This document shows positions 1 to 12,400 of a stretch of 64,000 nt of DNA, one piece after another. The notes beneath the pieces were generated by a model. The model made no database searches. It saw only the letters and a list, made by a program, of their open reading frames with translations, and was not told the origin of the DNA. How positions within the stretch are numbered: the stretch's first letter is position 1; every line of letters starts with the position of its first letter. Where the stretch lies: contig JARKIP010000614.1 of the NCBI GenBank assembly GCA_029990175.1, forward strand, positions 84,729 to 148,728. Reading direction: 5' to 3'. Made by a program: the position numbers and the translations under genes. The stretch comes from Petunia secreta. Lineage: Eukaryota; Streptophyta; Magnoliopsida; Solanales; Solanaceae.

Positions 1-1667
1 CTTCAATCAAGAAAGCACTTGTTGTTGAATACTTTGGGGTCCAAACTCATGGGCTTTGAGAGTATGAATGAGATGTATGTTAATGATCCGAAATTTGGAG
101 AACTTTATGCTAATTGTGAAGTGGAAGAAAGGGGTAGAAGAGTCAATTCATTGTGCGGTGAGGAGGAACTTATTGGTGATGTGGAGAAAAAGAGGTTTCA
201 CAAGTTTGATGGCTTCTTGTTTAGGAATGGGAAATTATGTCTGCCTAGTTCATCTTGGAGGGAACTGCTAGTGAGAGAGGCCCATAGTGGGGGACTAATG
301 GGGGCATTTTGGTGTGGGCAAGACAATGGAGATTCTTAAGGAGTAATTCTATTGGCCCAAAATGAGAGTGGATGTTGTGAGGGTGTGTTGCTAATGCTTG
401 GAGTGTAGGCAAGCCAAGTCAAAGCTACTTCCACATGGTTTGTACTCACTCCTTCCCATTCCCTTAGGTCCTTGGCTTGACATTTCTATGGATTTTGTCG
501 CTAGGTTGCCTAGGACCAAAAGGGGAAAGGATAGCATTTTTGTGGTTGTTGATAGATTTTCTAAAATTCCTCATTTCATTCCATGCCACAAGTGTCGATG
601 ATTTATCTCACATAGTCAATTTTTTTGTTGACAATGTGCTTAAACTGCATGGGGTCCCAAAAACTACTGTTAGTGATTGGGATCCCAAGTTCTTTAGTCA
701 TTTTTGGAAGGAGCTTTGGGGGAGGCTTGGCACTAAGTTGTTGTTCTCCACTTCTTTCCACCCCCAAACTGATGGCCGCACCGAGGTTGTTAATAGAATC
801 TTGGGTGCCATGCTTAAAGCAATGGTTAAGGGGAAACTAGCTTCTTGGGAAGAACATCTACCTTTGATTGAATTTGCTTATAATAGGACCATGCACACAT
901 CTACTTGCATGACACCTTTTGAAGTTATGTATGACTTTAATCCCCTTACCCCCTTGGATCTTACGCCTTTGTCTAGTGATGTTGTCTTAAGCTTAGATGC
1001 CAAGGTGAGAGCTCAAGAGATGAAGCAACTTCATGAGCAAGTAAGGAAACAACTTGAGAAGAAAAACCAAGAAGTTGCCAAGAAGGCGAACAAAGGAAGG
1101 AAGAAGGTTATCTTTGAGCCCGATCATTGGGTGTGGGTTCATTTCTGGAAGGATAGGTTCCCAAACAAGAGGACGAGCAAATTGATGCCTAGAGGCGATG
1201 ACCCTTTCCAAGTCCTTGAACGCCTCAGTGACAACGCGTACAAGGTGGACTTGCCAAGCAATTACCCAGTGCACAACATGTTCAATGTGCGTGACTTGTC
1301 TCCCTTCGAAGTAAAAGACCAAGCGAATCCGTGGACGGATTCTTCTCAAGACGGGGAGAATGATGCAATCCGACGCTCATCCAAACCTTTTACAAGGAGC
1401 CAAGCTCGGGAGTTGCAACAGCTACAGGCAATGTTTGCACAGTTGGAGCTGATTGGACAAGTATTGAAGGTTCCAGGGCAGTTCTGCATGCTCACTGCCT
1501 CTGGAATTGAAAATACTCATCGCGATTGTGAGTGCACAGACGCGATCGCGAAGAGCCAGAAAGAAGACCTACGCGATCGCGGGCAGCCAAACGCGATCGC
1601 GGAAGAGGCTAAGGCAATGCAGCGCGATCGCGAGTCCACAGACGCAATTGTGCAAGAGGCTGGTTGA
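1..1667 (+). pseudogene. Ty3/gypsy pol fragment: integrase region, frameshifted
   Basis: Decayed 3' part of a Ty3/gypsy polyprotein that enters from outside the window. An integrase zinc-binding stretch is broken over two or three frames between about 19 and 430 (LECRQAKSK is recognisable). The catalytic core follows: SMDF near 490, SDWDPKF near 675 (family consensus has SDRDPKF) and GRTEVVNR near 780, which together supply the D, D and E of the DDE triad. The frame changes near 595, so the core is split between two reading frames. The C-terminal part has the usual PFQVLERLSDNAYKVDLP and FNVRDLSPFEV segments. The frame stays open to 1667 through a long non-conserved tail coded by a palindrome-rich repeat. 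Integrase would insert retroelement cDNA; this copy cannot make one intact protein. Confidence 0.9.
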
Positions 1668-1765
1668 AGGCTTTTGCATGCGCGATCGCGAGACCATAGC
1701 CGCGATCGCGAGGCTATGAATTATTGCTCAGCGCGATAGCGACCGTTACTAGGCGATCGCGCTGA
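1511..1765. repeat. Cluster of GCGATCGC palindromes
   Basis: Around 1537, 1571, 1591, 1620, 1680, 1699 and 1752 the 8-base palindrome GCGATCGC recurs, and near 1511 and 1728 there are one-base variants. The spacers differ in length and sequence, so this is not a simple tandem array. It covers the last part of the pol reading frame and the bases just after it. The GC content is far above that of the surroundings. Confidence 0.8.
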
Positions 1766-2160
1766 GACGAGGATCAGAAAGCCCAATAGTAGCTAATGAC
1801 TTGAAGGCCTATTGTTAAGGGTTAATGAAGGCAATTGTGCCATACTATAAATACTTTGATAGTCATTAGCATACCTAGTTTTGGATGATTATTGATAATT
1901 GTAAGGATTTGGCTAAGCTTGTTTGCTTTAGCACATTAAACTTTCTTGATTTGTAATTAGCTTAAACTAATTGAGGATGAATTAGTAGTGGTTCTTTTGT
2001 TTAAGGGGGTGATTAGGTTAATCTTCCCTAATCCATTTCCTTAATTCTTCTCTAATCAATTGGGTCTTGCTTTATTTCTTGTCTTTTTCATTTTTGTGTC
2101 TTTAATTTTTATATCAGGCTGACCTTAAGTGGAAAGGGAACTCAAGCAATACTATAGGAA
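1668..2160 (+). other. Downstream end of the gypsy element, possible LTR part
   Basis: Non-coding sequence directly after the integrase frame. A TATA-like ACTATAAATAC near 1844 and the position suggest the 3' untranslated part or LTR of the same element. I could not find a matching LTR or a terminus, so the assignment is weak. Confidence 0.3.
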
Positions 2161-2213
2161 GTGAAAAAAATAAAGAAAACATAGGTTACAAAAACGCTAG
2201 AGGTTCTTCGGTA

Positions 2214-2395
2214 TAGGGGTGGGCACAAACCGAACCAAATCGAAAAAACCAACCGAACCAAATTTTTTTTTTTATTTGATTTTCGATTTTCGATTTTTGG
2301 TTTGGGTTTGGTTTTACATTTTCAAATTTTCGATTTTATGGTTTGGTTTTGGTTTGGAGTGGGCACAAACCGAACCAAACCGAAAAATCGAATTT
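2214..2395. repeat. Duplicated GTGGGCACAAACCGAACCAA motif
   Basis: The motif GGGCACAAACCGAACCAA occurs at about 2220 and again at about 2360. Between the copies lie AT-rich stretches of GATTTTCGATTTT and TTTGGTTTTGG. It looks like a short non-autonomous element or a fold-back repeat. No coding content is evident. Confidence 0.5.

Positions 2396-2446
<51 letters not shown>
2396..2446. repeat. (TA)n microsatellite
   Basis: About 25 uninterrupted TA dinucleotides. Confidence 0.95.
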
Positions 2447-2447
<1 letters not shown>

Positions 2448-2494
2448 CACAACTTTTCTTATATATCTAGTCAGTAGTCCAGGCTACCAGGCCT

Positions 2495-2740
2495 AAATTT
2501 CACAACTTTTCTTTATAAATTTAACTAATTGTTTCTTCTTGAAGCAGCTCACTGTCATCGTTTCTAGGAAGACGAGATAAGAAGCATAAAGTCAAGTTCG
2601 ATTGGCGCGCGCACACACACACATTATATAAATTTCACAACTTTTCTTTATAAATTTAACTAATTGTTTCTTTTTGAAGCAGCTCACTGTCATCATTTTC
2701 TAGGAAGACGAGATAAGAAGCCTAAAGTCAAGTTCGATTG
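2495..2740. repeat. Direct repeat of about 110 bp
   Basis: The segment 2495-2604 (starting AAATTTCACAACTTTTC, ending AAGTTCGATTG) returns nearly unchanged at 2630-2740. The 25 bases between are rich in CA/GC dinucleotides. It is a recent local duplication next to the microsatellite. Confidence 0.85.
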
Positions 2741-4286
2741 TCATGTCATATTAGTTTGCACCAGTACTTAATATCATGGATCTAAGTGTTTAGTATTTTT
2801 AGTTTGCGCCAAACTTACCAAGTTCAATTGTCATGTCATTAATCTGAACTACTGTAAGATATGTCAAGCTAAATTGTTATTATTTTCAACTGCTAATTTT
2901 AGTTTTCCGTTGTACTTATTCTTCTTATGCTAAACATGCTCTTAATAATCTGCATACATTATAGACTAAATGATGAAGTTGGTTACTTTTTTTTTTTTAT
3001 AGCTATTTGAATGCAGCACTTATCTTAATTTTGGTTAAAGTTCTGATTACGTTCATGTTTCTCTGGTAGTCCCCCCTGCCATCCACGTTTATTATACGTG
3101 AATCTGTTTTCTATTCTATTTTAAAAACTATAGTCATCATTGCAGATAATGTAGATTATAAGGGTCTATTTTTTGGAACACGTTTTATTTCATTTGATTT
3201 CAGTTAGGTAGCTGGCTCTTTAGCAAAGGATGGACTCAAGGCCATCAGAAGAAAAAAAAAAGAAAAAGAAAAAAGGGTTCATGTTTTAGCTAGACCACCT
3301 TTATGTTCTACTGCTTGTCTTTCACTTCGAACTACCTAAGGGGAATTATTATTAACTGCTTACCCTAGGACCTTATCTTGCAATCTTGTAATATTATGGC
3401 CTAAGTATGGCAACTCTATAGCTCTATGGAGCTCCCTATGTCTAAACCTATCTTAGCATTAATATAATCATCTTTTGCACCAAAAAATAAAATAAAAATA
3501 GATTTCAGTTAGGTTCTTCGATTTAAATAGCGATTTATATTAAAGTATAATTATTGGGTAAATTATTCTTGATGTGACTGGTAGTGATATTTGTAATGCT
3601 AAACCTCTCGTAATTTCTATATCAATTTTCACATCATTTAAATATTCTTTTTCACTTACAAATTAATTTTAGTCACATTATTAATTATTAGAGTATATAT
3701 GGTTTGTAATTTATATTTATTAAACATAAGCTTATCAATTTATAACTTAAAGTAAATTGAGACACAAATTATTTGTACTGAATTATTTAAAATTAAAACA
3801 TTGCACTAATAAATCATTTTTAGTGTTAACAGTTTAAGGGAATTTTTAGTCAAAAGTTGTTTATCAACTCTTTTTTATCAAATACATCGACTGCTTAATT
3901 TCAGTTTCAACACTTTTATTTAAACACATAACTGTTAATTCATAAATTAAACTCCTAACACTTGAAAAATGCTTTTAAGCACCAAGTACTTAAAAAGCTA
4001 TTTTGATTCAACTAACCCAAACGAGCTCTAAGTAAGATTTAATTTATTTTGGATAAATGTGATAAATTCAACTTTTCTATAAAAAAAATATAGAAAAAAT
4101 GTGTAATTTTTGTGGGTTCAGATCGAAGCACCCTCCACTTACGATCAAGAGTTTGCGGTTCTGAGTCACAGTAGTACCAAGTACCTATAACATCTTGGTT
4201 GACTCTGGCTTTCTGATATGTTGGTATTTTGTGCTTAATGGTAACTTATTCCGACTAGCTTTTAGCCCTTTTGTGATGTTATTTGA
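2741..4286. other. AT-rich spacer, no gene seen
   Basis: No credible reading frame. It contains a purine run near 3249 and a stretch ending CAACTAACCCAAACGAGCTC (about 4010-4029) that resembles the end of a hAT-like MITE, but no partner terminus was found. Confidence 0.5.
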
Positions 4287-5110
4287 ATGGATTTTATGTT
4301 AATCTTCATGTTTCAGGTTTTAAGAGATTTTTCATACAAAGTCAAAGAAAATGTACAAAAGAGCAAATTCAATTGTGCTTTGGCCACAAAAGTGAGAAAC
4401 ATGAAAACAAGGCAGCAGCGGAAAGGGCGCCTCGCCGAACAAGAGGCTAGAAAGGCCAGCCATCCACCAAAGGAAGGGGAAGTTCACAACAGCCAGCAGC
4501 TCAGAAGGCAGCCCGCCTATATTTACGCCGTCCTTGAATCTAACCCTACTTTGCTTTTATCACCCAAAAGGGATTGAAGGCGTAGGTTAATGGAAATTAG
4601 CGAGAATTTGGGTTACATTGGTTGCGACCTACCCATCTAAAAGGGTCGACCTAAATAGGTCAACCCCTCTCAGGTCTTTGGACTAGGGTTTCTAGCGCTT
4701 TATTATTGACCTGAGAGGGCTTGATGAAGTAAACTCCTCCCTATCCCGAAAGGGTTTTGAGGAATGCATTAGAGGTCCGACCATTAATTTTACCCATAAG
4801 TTTATGAGATTAATATAAGTGTTTAGCTAAGAGAACCTTGTTGGATTGGATAAACCCCTAGTTCATTCCCACAAGTTTACTCCATAACCATTATTTAGTT
4901 GTTTTTACATTAACTGCTCAATTTAGCTATAGTTAACACTTGCAACTTAATTATTAGGAACATTATGAACAATGCTTAGAACCTGTAAGTATTCAACCTA
5001 AAACTAATAGATTATCTTGCTAGCTCCCTGTGGAAATCGACCCCGACTCATATGTTGGGTACTATTATCTTTGACGACCGCCCCATCACCCTTTGAGGTG
5101 AGTGGACTGA
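4287..5110 (+). other. Remnant of a gypsy-type retroelement
   Basis: The segment includes a short open frame (4287-4577) with a basic, glutamine-rich peptide that I do not recognise. It also contains the phrase CTCCCTGTGGAAATCGACCC near 5023, followed by GACGACCGCC near 5075. I associate that wording with untranslated parts of plant Ty3/gypsy (Tat/Athila-like) elements. No LTR pair or target duplication was found. Confidence 0.4.
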
Positions 5111-6032
5111 GCGTGGATCACTTACACCAATAAATCTAAGTGCTTGCATTACAGTCTAAGTGCTTGCATTACAGTCTGCTTCTTCCTATATTATCTATAT
5201 ATCTTCATTCAGTTTTCCTTATCCTTCTTAATTTTATTAATGTTCTTTCATTTGTATAAAGTCTAGTCCTGTCAAACAGTCTTATATATTTTGGCTCTAA
5301 ACCTTTATGTTACGTTCATGAATAAAAAACAAAAAATTCTAATAGATTATTTGTTTCAAATTATTTCACTAACTACATTCTCTAGTACCAGATAACTTCG
5401 TCTAACATGATTTTCGTCCCACTTTATTCAGCATTAGGGTCACGCACCTCTACCTTGATTTAGAAACGATACAACGTTTAGTATCTGATTGAATTGGACC
5501 AACACTGCAAATACAGATGATTCATATGCCGATGCCAACTACTTGGATCGAGGCTTACTTGACTAGTTGTTTGTTGTTTCTTTGATAACTTTGTTTCGGT
5601 TTATAGCACTAATTAATATGATTTTTCTTGTGTTCTAAATTCTAATACTGTGAAGTTTCTTTTTGTTTTCATAAAGGATGGTGGTTGTCTAGCTTGATGC
5701 ACCTCTACAATTCAATCAAGTAACTGTGCTCACCAAAGTTTAGGCAGATAAAAGAACAATTAACAAATCGTCTGCTGTTTCTTGTTTTTGCTTATATCTT
5801 AAATATGGTGTTGCATGATCATTTGCATCCACTTAATTAACCTCTAGGACCTAATGGCCTAATCCTAGTGACCAAATGGTCTAGGACCTAATGGCCTAAT
5901 CTTATAGAATCTTCATCCTGGATCTTCTGATTTATCTGGGGTGTCTACAAGAGTCCACATACAAATTAAATGTCACCCCCACTTCCCGCCAACTAATTAA
6001 ATCTTATGGTGCACTCCTTTTTGTTTTCTCCC
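5111..6032. other. Upstream spacer of the transporter gene
   Basis: No gene seen. Two small direct duplications are present: TCTAAGTGCTTGCATTACAG twice in tandem (about 5136-5176), and GGACCTAATGGCCTAATC twice (about 5848-5865 and 5884-5901). The segment presumably holds the transporter promoter, but I recognise no specific element except the TATA box. Confidence 0.5.
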
Positions 6033-6039
6033 TATAAAT
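6033..6039 (+). promoter_or_regulatory. Putative TATA box of the PDR gene
   Basis: TATAAAT, 38 bases before the ATG at 6077. The usual 25-35 base spacing would give a transcription start around 6060-6070 and a very short leader. Confidence 0.5.
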
Positions 6040-6076
6040 GCAGGTTTGAATTAAGCTGAAAATATTTACACCAAAA

Positions 6077-6416
6077 ATGGCTCAGCTGGTTGGTTCAGAT
6101 GAAATAGAATCAGTTGGAAGAAGCTTGAGATCATCGTCATTCAGGGATCAGAGTTCCAGTTTCAGGAGCAACTCAGCCTTAAGCGATTCTGACAGTTGGC
6201 ATGGGCTGAAATTGAGAGACTACCTACGTTTGACAGATTGAGATCATCTGTCTTTGAGGTAATCAATGGCAATGAGGCCGGTGTTAAGACGAAAAGGATA
6301 ACTGATGTTACCAAGCTTGGAGCTGTAGAAAAACATGTTTTCATTGAAAAGATGATTAAGCACGTTGAGGATGACAACCTTCAATTGTTGCACAAGATCA
6401 GAAAGAGATATGACAA
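6077..6416 (+). CDS. PDR exon 1: N-terminal cytosolic region with frameshift
   Basis: From the ATG at 6077 the frame encodes a serine-rich leader (VGRSLRSSSFRDQSSSF) typical of PDR N-termini, ending in SDSDS. The conserved segment LAWAEIERLPTFDRLR then reads in a different frame starting at 6196. Following the first frame instead gives a stop at 6239. One missing base between about 6185 and 6196 explains both halves. The donor is AA|GTAAGA, and the K codon is completed by exon 2 to give DKVGVKLPTVEVRY, a conserved PDR segment. The precise join to exon 2 argues that the gene was functional until recently. Confidence 0.85.
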
Positions 6417-9400
6417 GTAAGATTTTAATTTTGTGACATATCTTGCCAGTAAGAGTTAAATACAGCTAAAGGTCTTTGATCTTGCATTTGAATTGCCACT
6501 TCTTTTGGTGATTGACAGTGACAATTTGTAATCATAATTACTAGTGAACCTTGCCGTGACTTATAGCATGTTTGACATTGTTTCTCCAAAGCTAAAAGTA
6601 TTTTTTTTTCCAACAAAAGTATTTTTTTTAGAATTTTGAAATGTTTGGCAACCACAAAAAGTACTTTTAGATAGAAGCAGAAACAGTTTTTCTGTTGTTG
6701 GGGAGAAGCTACAAATATTCGCTTCTTTCAAGAAGCAGAAGCAGAAGCAGAAGCAGTTTATTAATTTTTTCAGGACAAAAATATCCTTACTAAAAATTCA
6801 TATTTACCAAATTATCCCTCATTAATTAATTATATATCTCTCAAAATGAAACTATATTTCTCTTTTTTTCATTTTTTCCCTACTATAAACTTTTACAAAT
6901 CTTCTTCTTCTTAGGAACAATTTTTATTTCTAGGTATTTCTATCAACCATATAGAGGATCTCGTATTCTTTAAATCATCTTTTAAAAGTAAGTAATTACT
7001 AGAAATTTCTAATTCTGTTATTACTTCGATTTAACTATATTTTATGTTGTTCAATAGCTTAAATTTATATTCTTTTTTACTTTATGTTTTTCATTTTTAC
7101 TAAATAAATTTTTTTTTTAAATTAAGGTCTTTTATGATAAATATTTTTTTAAAAAAATTATTTCTGTTAATCCAAATATAAAATGAACTTGGATGTCCTT
7201 TTCGTAATTTAACACTCAAAAGTACTTTTCGTAAAGATTATCCAAACACAAATTATTTATCAAAAGTACTTCTCTAATGAGTTGTCCAAACATAAACTGT
7301 TTATTATCCAAAAGTACTTCTTCAAAAAGTACTTATGCCAAAAGTACTTATCAAACTAAGTAATTTTTCGCAGCAATCCCAAACAGGCTCTTAATAACCT
7401 TTTATTAAAATTTAGATACTGAATATATTTATTCTTCTTATCCAAATATATCAGATTTCAATATTGAATCATTTAATTACTCCCTCTATCCCAATTTACG
7501 TGACACTAGTTTCTTTTTGGTATGTCCCAAGAATAATGTTACACTTACTTATTTTTGACAACTATTTAATGTATTCTCTCTATTTTACTATTATTGGATC
7601 CTGCTTACTTTAAAAGCTACCAATAGGAGGAAGTATTAATTAATTGTATGTTTCCTTTATTTTTATAATCAATTGAAGTTTTTTGTCTCCAATAATGCTT
7701 GACCTTTTGGTACAGTGAAACCTCGTTATAGTGGCAGCGTTTGTCTAGAACTTTCATGGCCGCTATAGTGAGGTGCTGTTATACATGTATACTGGTGTTT
7801 GACGTTTACATCTCATTTAGCTGTTATAACCGAAAAGTATGAAAAAAATACGTATTAATTTTAAAATCTCAATAGATTTTTATATTTTATTAATTAAAAA
7901 ATGTAACGGTTAATATATTATTAATAAATCCATAACTAGTTCTACCGTACCGACAAACTACAAATACATGATATAATTTTTTTATAATTATTTTTATGGT
8001 ATGAATGTGAAAAAGGAAATATATTTATGGTACGAATGATTATCATAAATATTTTTTATTTTATTTTATATATAATATATCTCTTACAAAATATAATTAC
8101 ATAATATTTGAGTATGACTGTTATAGAGAGGTAATTTTACAAAGAGCGTTCCGCTATAGTGAACGTCATTGCTGTTTGTCACGACCCAATTTCCAAGGGC
8201 TCGTGATGGCACCTAAACAACATTTGCCTAGGCGAACCAATGAAACAAGATGCGGAAAAGAACAATAATGTGAAAAGATCATAAATGGATATATAAATAT
8301 AAAAGGGTGAAGTCCAAAAGAATATATCCACAAAAGAATTGGAGCATTCTAAGAGTGACTCAATAAAGTATGAATATACATCAAAGAAATCTGAGTCCTA
8401 TCTCTAAGTGACTCCGGCGGTATGCCACCACGGTCTGTGTGGTCGGCTCACCTCAATCAAAAGTCTCAGAAGCCTCGGGAACCGCTACCGTCCGGGCTGC
8501 TGACTGGATGAAGGACCTGCGCACGTAGCAGAGTAAGTTATGAGCCGAAGCCCAGTAAGATCACCGACAGGCCCGCTAAGGTACCCTTGCGGACAAGTCG
8601 CTTACATGCATCATAAGCAACAACATACTATAGTAATCATACAATAAAGTAGTGAAATCACAAATAGATGTAACACATTCCATACACACAAGTAGTAACC
8701 AGAAGTCTCAAGGATTATGCCCATCCAACGTAAGGCATAGGTCAACTCAGCGGCGGTTTGGAGGTCCAATCTCTACTCCCGTGCCGACTAACCTAGACCT
8801 ACGATGGACTAGCAACACCACTACTAAGTGTCAACCATATACCGTGACCCGAAGTCACTATCACAATCATGAATAAGTAGACCAACGACCCGTAGTCGTT
8901 GGCTCATCTCAAATCTGTCTACGATCGCACCACACCCCCTGTCAAGTGCGTCGTATCTCAATAAATCAAGTGACCACACCACACCCCTTGTCAAGTGTGT
9001 CACATCTCAAAGATCAAGTGTCCACACCACACCCCCTGTCAAGTGTGACACATCTCATAGTATAGGCGACACCACACCCCCTGTCAAGTGTCCCTCTAAC
9101 AGTATTAATATCCACGACATTAATAACAATAACAGAAATAATAACAGAAATATTAATAACGATAATATTTCACAGTCACCGTAACCCAGGTTGGTTATGC
9201 TAGCTGAACGTAAGGCGAAGGTTAACCCGACCACAGTTTGGGGGTACAATCCCTACTCCCATGTCGTCCAACCCAAGGTTACGTATAGACAGCACTACCC
9301 AACCCGGCACGTGAACAAATCAAGTACCAATATCATACAAAAGCCGGCAAAATCCTCGGCAAGACATTTATCATGACATGCCGGCAACATCCTCGGTCAT

Positions 9401-12400
9401 GTCCCAAGTTCTTGCTATCTAAGCATGGCGTAGCAAGCGTTACTACGATATAAATTTAAGCTACCTCGACGTAGCGTTTAGACCGGCACATACCTCGGTC
9501 GAGTCACAATCTCGCTATTTATAACAAACAATAATAGCAAGTAATTCACATCATTAATCCTAACCATTGTTAGGTATATATATGCGTACATGAAGCATAC
9601 TAGCATGAAGGAAGAGTCCACAAGCACAATAGAGGTCAAGTCTCACTTACCTCGAAATTCGGGCTCAAATGCCGGGAAGAATCTCCTTTCCCGCTCGCCT
9701 TGTCCGCGAAGGACTCTCCACTAGGTCTATTAAGACAAGATATAGCACATATGAGTGCTCAATTATAGCTATTTAAGCCTATAGGCATCCTAGGGTAAAA
9801 ATTACCAAAATACCCCCGGGTAGGGCCGAGCCCTAAATTTACAAAATGTACTTTTCCGGATTCCCCACGCTCCCGTGAGTCCAAAAGTACACTTAGATTC
9901 CACATGCGAGCCTTGCTCGATGTCTTTCCCCAATTCTTAAGAATCTAGGGTTCTAACCCATTTCCAAGAATCAACCCTTTGATTCTTGTGCTAATCAACA
10001 TAAAGATGGATTGAAAGGGCTTACCTTAAGTGTAAGTATGATTGGGTCTTCAAGAAATACCCAAAAATCGCCTCAAGAGCTCACCAAATGATTTTTATAA
10101 GTTATGAACCGAAATGGCCCGAAATGGCCTTTTTATAGCAGTTTTTGCCTCTGTGACAGCTTCTTTTGAAAAAATCATAACTTTTGATAGGAATGTCCAA
10201 ATGACCTGACACCGGTGCCATTAGAACTCAAAGGGCTACAACTTTCATGTTTTGAGTTTTTCCTAATTCCTTACGGATTGGCCGGAAAATCAGCTTTTAT
10301 CCGGCTGTTTGCGCCAAAACAGAACAGAAAAGTCGCACCAGATTTTCTACTGTTTTAGGGGCAAAACGGGACCCTACGAAGCTCGGAATGATCCCAAATT
10401 TTGCACACAAGCCATAAAATACTTGGGTGACATGCTCGTCAAGACGGAACTCAATTCGGACCTCCAGAACTCAAAAAGTGGGTCCCACGGCAAAGGTTCA
10501 ATTTTCGACTTTCGCCAAAATAGCGAAATTTAACCAAACGACCTCGGAATCCAATTCCGAAAGTTGCTACAAGTCACAAATGACTATACGAACCTAACGG
10601 AACTTTCGGATCTCTCATCGGAGCTCATTTGCTCAAATCGAGCTCGGAAACCTCTTTTAACTCTTTTAAACTTCCGAAACGGGGACTTTATCAAAAGTCC
10701 TATCAAACGAGGTCCGTTTTCAATTTTGAAGGTTGCTACATATCATAAATGACGAGACGGACCTAACGGTGCGCTCGGATTTTCCATCGGGTTCGTTTAC
10801 TCAAAACGACCTATCGAAACCCCAAATTCCTTTCCGGAATTTCATAAACGGATCCTTTTCTCGAAAACCTATCAAACGGACTCCGTTTCGACTCAGATTT
10901 CACAGACGGGTCATAAATGACCCAACGGAGCTTTTGGGACTATCGACACGCAAATCGAGGTCCCAGATCCCGTAACGACTATTTGAGGGTCGTTACACTG
11001 TTATAGGTAGAATGTTATTATAGAGAGGTAAAATATAACATGAAAAATTGGTTCTAGAGAAAATTAGGCCATTATACTGAAATGCTGTTATAACGAGGGG
11101 ATGTTATAACGAGGTTTGGCCGTATAACCTATATTGGTGAAACTATTAACTTCTCCTCTTTCATCTTTTTGTATTTTCTTGCTTTGTTTCTTACTCGCCT
11201 ACATATTCATTTTAACGAAATTTTTTAAAATGTCCACTTTATTTCGTCTTCTTAGTCCCCATGTTAGAAAAAATAGGAAACTAAACAGTCGGACATAGAT
11301 TTGGTGAAATTTGAAAGGAGCTTTTTTTTTTTTTTTTTTTTCTTTTAAGTTGAAAATAAAAAATGATATTTGAAAGTTGATAGTGTGTTTAGTCATCATG
11401 TATTTCGACTGAAGAAAAGTCATGAAGTATTGTGAGTGATTTTAAAAATAAAAAAAAATTAGAAATTGATTTTAACTAGCTTTCGAGATTAAAAAATTAT
11501 TTAATATTTTTTTAAACACATGCTTCTCTTTCACTGAAGAGAGATATAACAATCTTATCACATACCACACAGCTTAACTCATAACTCTCGTCATTTGAAA
11601 ATGTGTATCATACTTCTCACAATCACAAAATAAAATGTTCAAGGTAATTAAAATTTTGACGGTATTAGAAAGGCACTTTACCTTATTTGAGTTGGGTCAC
11701 TATGGCTAATTTACAAGAAAATCCAAAATTGTCACACATGGCATTTTAACCTTCCATTGCGGTAATATAACCTTCCATTGTGTTATATATCTCACTAACA
11801 CTACCAAATCTGTTCACCAAAATTAAGATAATAAGAATTATGAATCACATAACGTTTCTAAACCATAAAGTGTATCCGAAGATATCCCAACTTATTTCTC
11901 AACCTAATTCACTATCAAAATTAGGAAAATCCTCAATGTTGTACATGAGATTCCAATTGAACATAAGATAGAGAGATTGTTTCCAAATTTCAATGATAAA
12001 GAGAAAAATTTGTTTTACTATTAGCTAGTATGTAGAAAAATTTATACCATAAATTTACAAAAGAAGAAAAATCTTAAAATACAGCTTGGAGTCTTCATAG
12101 GAAATCAATGTTATTGTAGTGGCATTCTTCTCCAATATGTCATGATTTAGATTTTATTACCGTCGAACGCAACCATAGCCTTCACTGTCAGCTTTCTTCA
12201 TTTAACTTGATCTTCACCAATATCATTTGTTCTTAAAGATTGAACTAACTTGGTCCATATAATGTTCTTCATAGTTAGGAGCAAAATGAAGAACAAAAAG
12301 TATTATATCAACTAAGAGAAAACCAACACCTTATAGTAAATATATCTCAAAATTACCTTTAAAGAATAAGCTCTCCCTTCTCTAGATTATACTATAGCAA

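Larger units (their letters stand above)
7713..11131. mobile_element. TIR element with AAACCTCGTTATA ends, split by a solo LTR
   Basis: The left end has CAGTGAAACCTCGTTATAG (from 7713). The right end, on the opposite strand, has CCAAACCTCGTTATAAC (about 11103-11125). Without the 2.8-kb inner insertion the element is about 600 bases of AT-rich, non-coding DNA. It lies inside intron 1 of the transporter gene. Confidence 0.65.

Noticed and set aside
2219..2496. Open frames of 83 and 64 codons
   Set aside because: They consist of low-complexity TTTGG/TA repeats coding YIYIYI; no gene.
9055..9376. Open frames in the solo LTR
   Set aside because: They cross the minisatellite and the LTR core and show no homology I recognise.
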